DNA of 61,378 nt from positions 1 through 61,378 of IMG/VR virus record IMGVR_UViG_3300046171_000014; one strand, given 5' to 3'. The DNA comes from a virus. A program made the position numbers and the translations under genes. Under the pieces are notes generated by a model. It saw only the letters and a list, made by a program, of their open reading frames with translations, made no database searches and was not told the origin of the DNA. Of the stretch, positions 60,459 through 61,378 are shown piece by piece (positions within the stretch are counted from its first letter, which is position 1; every line of letters begins with the position of its first letter).

Positions 60459-60660
60459 TGATCTCAACCCTGACGGTTTAAAGATTACCGTAGATTGGGA
60501 GAGTATGGACGTTGGGATGTCGTTCTTTCTGCCCTGCATAGATATCGACAAAGCTAAAAAGCAGGTCAAATCTGTTGCAAAAATGAAAGATTTTGGCGTT
60601 GAGATACGAATTGTTATAGAAGATAAAAAATTAGGTTTACGGGTATGGAGAACTGTGTGA
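60439..60660 (+). CDS. Small protein after primase, 73 aa
   Basis: ATG at 60439 lies inside the primase end, with no strong ribosome site of its own. The protein is alpha/beta and charged (LKITVDWESMDVGMSFFLPC, AKKQVKSVAKMKDFGVEIRI). Not recognised. It is the last rightward gene before a strong terminator. Confidence 0.65.
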   Translation: MKVAKIDDLNPDGLKITVDWESMDVGMSFFLPCIDIDKAKKQVKSVAKMKDFGVEIRIVIEDKKLGLRVWRTV

Positions 60661-60706
60661 TATACTTCGCCTGACAACTCACACTACAGGTTGTTCTCCA
60701 TTTACT

Positions 60707-60735
60707 GGCCTCCACTATATGTGGGGGCCTTTTTT
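60707..60735 (+). terminator. Rho-independent terminator of the rightward operon
   Basis: GGCCTCCAC (60707-60715) pairs with GTGGGGGCC (60721-60729) around TATAT, followed by six T residues. It lies between the convergent ends of the small post-primase gene and the giant leftward gene, isolating the two transcription units. Confidence 0.9.
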
Positions 60736-61378
60736 ACATAAACAGAGACGAGTTTTTATCGAACTGCTGTGCATACAGCATATACTCGTCACGGCGTTTC
60801 GGGCTGAACGTAACCCCATGATACCGAGACTGCTTGCCAGAGATACGGGTCTTACGTGATCGCCGTATAGTCTCTGCTGTAATCGGATCGTTGGGATGTT
60901 CCTGATTATACTTGGCGATCTTACGCAGCACCGACGAGTTATCTGCACCGTCAAAGTAGTTGCGGAAGTACATGTCCAACAACTTCTTCTTACGACGAGA
61001 AGTCGCACGGTCTGCGCCTTTCAGCACCGCGTTCTCTTCAAGCTGCCTAGAATACTCTGCGGGTGCGAAGCCTAAAGTCTGCAACCCAACATGCGCAGGG
61101 TGTAGATCCTCAATGATCTTGTCACCGCCAACAGTCTGTACGCCTTCGGTAGCGTATCGCACCGCCTTCATACCGTTCTTGATTGCTGCTGGAGACATAG
61201 CCTCAAAGCCCCGATAGAACTCACCCTCACCGAATAGTTTAAACCCACGCTCCGTTTGCGCAAAGATACCGACCAGCGGCCCACCACCATACTCTAGCGC
61301 TTGGTACAGCAGCGGTGTATCACTTCGTATAAATGTGTCTCTAAACAGAAGCTCGCCTAGCCCAACACGGCTGGCGAA
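60734..61378 (-). CDS. Giant polyvalent virion protein, C-terminal 214 residues
   Basis: This frame enters from the right edge with no start and ends at 60734. Its codon phase matches the frame that leaves the window at base 1, so it is the C terminus of the same gene in a circular molecule. The joined junction reads smoothly as a hydrophobic, glycine-rich helical segment (VTGIN then FASRVGLGEL). The last 110 residues are basic and charged, with an RRKKK cluster. A Met at 61198 gives a 154-residue internal frame, but 60 sensible codons precede it, so it is not the true start. The stop lies beside a strong hairpin that ends the converging rightward operon. Confidence 0.85.
   Translation of the reverse strand, partial: FASRVGLGELLFRDTFIRSDTPLLYQALEYGGGPLVGIFAQTERGFKLFGEGEFYRGFEAMSPAAIKNGMKAVRYATEGVQTVGGDKIIEDLHPAHVGLQTLGFAPAEYSRQLEENAVLKGADRATSRRKKKLLDMYFRNYFDGADNSSVLRKIAKYNQEHPNDPITAETIRRSRKTRISGKQSRYHGVTFSPKRRDEYMLYAQQFDKNSSLFM

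Noticed and set aside
60734-61198. A complete 154-residue gene at the right end
   Set aside because: Sixty in-frame codons precede its Met up to the window edge and join smoothly to the frame leaving base 1.

Overview
The window reads as the complete genome of a marine-type tailed bacteriophage, opened inside one gene. The leftward frame that starts at 5724 is open through base 1 after exactly 1908 codons. The leftward frame entering at 61378 continues in the same codon phase to a stop at 60734. Joining the ends gives one protein of about 2122 residues, so the molecule is probably circular or circularly permuted, about 61.4 kb. The portal, the capsid, a P22-gp10-like tail hub, two gp4-like adaptors and the absence of a tape measure, tail tube or sheath suggest a podovirus. 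Several small genes are of types I know from marine virus genomes. The host cannot be named from the sequence; a marine Gram-negative bacterium is a guess.

Layout. (1) Bases 39780 down to 1, continuing 61378 down to 60734, form a leftward late block: terminase small and large subunits, portal, GroES-like protein, scaffold, decoration and major capsid proteins, a string of small very basic proteins, adaptors, a long fibre region (19-25 kb), tail hub, holin and M15 endolysin, large virion or ejection proteins, and the giant polyvalent protein with a zincin motif. A short rightward islet (36.5-37.6 kb) of small membrane or exported proteins lies between portal and terminase. (2) Bases 39.8-41.6 kb are the control region: a promoter, hairpins, a terminator, direct repeats and nested inverted arrays of AATGTTCC that look like a replication origin or operator cluster. 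(3) Bases 40.1-60.7 kb are rightward early and replication genes: a DUF3150/MoxR ATPase/metallopeptidase-VWA module, VRR-NUC nuclease, family A DNA polymerase, Cas4/RecB-like nuclease, SNF2-type helicase, an ssDNA-binding-like protein and a primase-helicase.

Three things stand out. First, the fibre region carries a collagen-like protein rich in Gln-Lys-Gly together with one polypeptide that fuses a GT25 (collagen galactosyltransferase-like) domain, a PLOD-type glucosyltransferase domain and a lysyl-hydroxylase-type 2-oxoglutarate oxygenase. This looks like a complete collagen hydroxylation and glycosylation pathway in a phage. Second, the rightward arm carries about twenty copies of an 18-bp interrupted palindrome, GTTAGC-N6-GCTAAC, mostly inside genes, which no annotated gene explains. 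Third, there is a 5-bp-period degenerate G-rich repeat tract at 50.2-50.55 kb and a compact iteron-type inverted-repeat array at 41.1-41.5 kb.

Two essential genes, terminase large subunit and tail hub, are each broken by a +1 shift in a similar local context. These are either assembly errors or an unusual recoding signal. No tRNA, integrase or CRISPR array was seen.
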